DNA of 13,154 nt from CAG-390 sp964384555 (GTDB lineage: Bacteria; Bacillota; Clostridia; Oscillospirales; CAG-272). Of the stretch, positions 12,154-13,154 are shown piece by piece. A model generated the notes under the pieces. That model made no database searches and was not told the origin of the DNA. It saw nothing but the letters and a program-made list of their open reading frames with translations. Made by a program: the position numbers and the translations under genes. Position 1 is the first letter of the stretch. Every line of letters starts with the position of its first letter. The DNA is taken from positions 1 to 13,154 of the forward strand of contig CAYLLA010000046.1 of NCBI GenBank assembly GCA_964384555.1, in the 5' to 3' direction.

Positions 12154-12938
12154 TAATCTATTTCAAGCGGATACCACCGTACGCCCTCGGTGTCGGGGGT
12201 GAATTCAAATATTCCGATGGGGGAGGCGCAATAGATCCTGCCGCGCAGGGTGGTTATCGAGCGGACATCTATCGCTTGTAGGATAGCATCCTCCGAGAGG
12301 GTGGTGATCCTGCCGTCCTGCGCCAGCTGCAAAAGTGCAGTGCTTTCGCCGCGAATTACCGCAAGCATCCCCGTGCCGTCGGCGGTCGGCGCGGCGGCCA
12401 CGGCACTGCCGTAGCGGGTGGCGGCGGTAATGGCACGCGGAGATCCGCCTGCATCCGGGCGGTCTATCAGCAAAAGCTTTGTCATGCCGCCGGCGGTCAC
12501 TACCGCCATACAGCCGCCGTCCCGCCGCCAAAGAGCTATGCATGGCTCGGCGGTAACGGGCAGTGCCACGCCCTCGGCGGGGAGGTAGGATATCCCCTCC
12601 CGCGTGCCCACAAACAGCCCGGTGCCGCAGTCAACGCTCATCACCTCGCCGCCAAGCGGGTCGGCATCGGTTATCAGCAGGCGGTCGTCCTTTACGCTGA
12701 TGTAGTAGTCACGCAGGGTCACCGCTTTGGTGGGATCGCGCATTTTTTCGGCATATTTAAAGTCAAAATCATCGTCTTTCAGGGTGTCGGCGAGCTTAAA
12801 AACAGAGGATGAGACATAAAGCGTCTCCCCGCCCGCGCACGCGGTGAGCAAAACGGCCGCCAAAACAGCCGTCATGACGGCAAAAATCAAGCCGTGTCCG
12901 ATTTTTTTATCGACGTGACCGCCGTTTTGAATTTGCAT
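12153..12938 (-). CDS. Predicted lipoprotein of unknown function (261 aa)
   Basis: Secreted lipid-anchored protein without a family I recognise. After a short polar start, a hydrophobic stretch (about residues 16-32, LIFAVMTAVLAAVLLTA) ends in a lipobox LLTAC, placing the modified cysteine near residue 34, followed by AGGE. The mature part is rich in repeated strand-like segments of about 40 residues (for example DRLLITDADPLGG, GLFVGTREGISYL, GGCMAVVTAGGMTKLLLIDR, GRIYCASPIGIFEF), which suggests a small beta-propeller-like fold; this is inference. I chose ATG 12938 because GGAGG lies 5 nt upstream; the frame opens at 12950. No clear promoter lies between the start and the repeat at 12964-13056, so transcription may begin inside or beyond the repeats. 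It converges on the CDF gene and shares its terminator. Confidence 0.8.
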   Translation of the reverse strand: MQIQNGGHVDKKIGHGLIFAVMTAVLAAVLLTACAGGETLYVSSSVFKLADTLKDDDFDFKYAEKMRDPTKAVTLRDYYISVKDDRLLITDADPLGGEVMSVDCGTGLFVGTREGISYLPAEGVALPVTAEPCIALWRRDGGCMAVVTAGGMTKLLLIDRPDAGGSPRAITAATRYGSAVAAAPTADGTGMLAVIRGESTALLQLAQDGRITTLSEDAILQAIDVRSITTLRGRIYCASPIGIFEFTPDTEGVRWYPLEID

Positions 12939-12963
12939 GTGTACCTCCAATGGTCGGGCGTTG

Positions 12964-13056
12964 GCGCGGGGAGTCCCGCGCAGTGAAATTTCGCACTGCG
13001 TGCGGAGTGAAATCTGCTTTGCAGGTGAAATCGCATGCTTTGCATGCGGTTGAGGA
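12964..13056 (+). repeat. Hairpin array 4b (GTGAAAT spacer type), upstream of the lipoprotein gene
   Basis: GCGCGGG-GAGT-CCCGCGC (12964-12981) followed by GTGAAAT spacers at 12983, 13007 and 13025, with hairpins CTGC-TTT-GCAG and CGCATGC-TTT-GCATGCG (13032-13048). The order, spacing (24 then 18 nt) and most bases match array 2 at 3383-3446. The array ends in GGTTGAGGAA, but the core hairpin is missing: it passes directly to CGATGGATATCGC. Confidence 0.85.
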
Positions 13057-13135
13057 ACGATGGATATCGCAATTAATTATGGTTGTAGACGAGAGAAACG
13101 ACTCTTGCCAAGCCTTCTCACACATGAGAAGGCTT
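13055..13135 (+). repeat. GATATCGC motif and palindromic CTTCTCA repeat, copy 4 (window right end)
   Basis: GATATCGCAATT begins 37 nt before GACTCTTGCCAAGCC (starting at 13100), as in the two island copies. The palindrome (13110-13135) has an 11-bp arm AAGCCTTCTCA around loop CACA, longer than in the island copies and with the four central bases inverted relative to the copy at 3576. The window ends 19 nt later. Confidence 0.85.
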
Positions 13136-13154
13136 ACATCGTGCGGTGCGAACA

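Noticed and set aside
1..13154. tRNA, rRNA, or transposase genes
   Set aside because: I found no recognisable tRNA or rRNA sequence and no frame with transposase or recombinase motifs.

Overview
The window looks like chromosomal DNA of a fairly GC-rich, low-GC-lineage-derived Firmicute (class Clostridia, possibly an Oscillospiraceae/Christensenellales-type gut anaerobe). The evidence is an LTA-synthase-type envelope enzyme, an OmpR-type two-component system, a rubrerythrin typical of anaerobes, strong AGGAGG-type ribosome binding sites, textbook sigma-A promoters (TTGACA-17-TATAAT) and use of TTG and GTG starts. The genus assignment is inference; no rRNA or tRNA is present.

Layout. Positions 1-242 hold a terminator and one copy of a palindromic repeat. 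On the minus strand from 8276 back to 190 lie: a small double zinc-ribbon protein (243-503); an LTA-synthase-family sulfatase-fold membrane enzyme (727-2970); a 1.2-kb gene-free island of hairpin repeats (about 3110-4266); a histidine kinase and response regulator pair (4267-6064, overlapping by 11 bp); and a rubrerythrin tightly coupled behind a membrane-anchored D,D-carboxypeptidase (6203-7959). On the plus strand is a compact three-gene unit: ComM/YifB ATPase, AraC-family regulator and a CDF cation exporter with a manganese-type ND-DD signature (8470-12106). A 40-nt perfect palindrome serves as a terminator shared with a convergent minus-strand lipoprotein gene (12153-12938). The window ends in another copy of the hairpin repeats and the palindrome.

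Functional theme. Much of the minus strand concerns the envelope: teichoic acid polymer synthesis, peptidoglycan D-Ala trimming, a two-component system with almost no extracellular sensor, and a lipoprotein. Redox and metal handling appear as rubrerythrin and a putative Mn exporter. No common regulator can be shown from the sequence.

The most unusual content is non-coding. A modular family of repeats recurs at four to five places. It consists of (a) arrays of short hairpins whose stems differ but stay paired, separated by constant spacers (TGATGATAT or GTGAAAT); (b) a core hairpin GGAAGARATCCGC-loop-GCGGAT followed by TTCAAATTTATTG; (c) a GTAG-footed GGGCGACC/GGTCGCCC hairpin reminiscent of REP sequences; (d) a GATATCGC motif set exactly 37 nt from (e) GACTCTTGCCAAGCC plus a CTTCTCA-palindrome. 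In the 3110-4266 island these modules are laid out in roughly mirrored order around a 435-bp MITE-like element with perfect 32-bp inverted ends. Open frames through these repeats are artefacts and are not annotated as genes.
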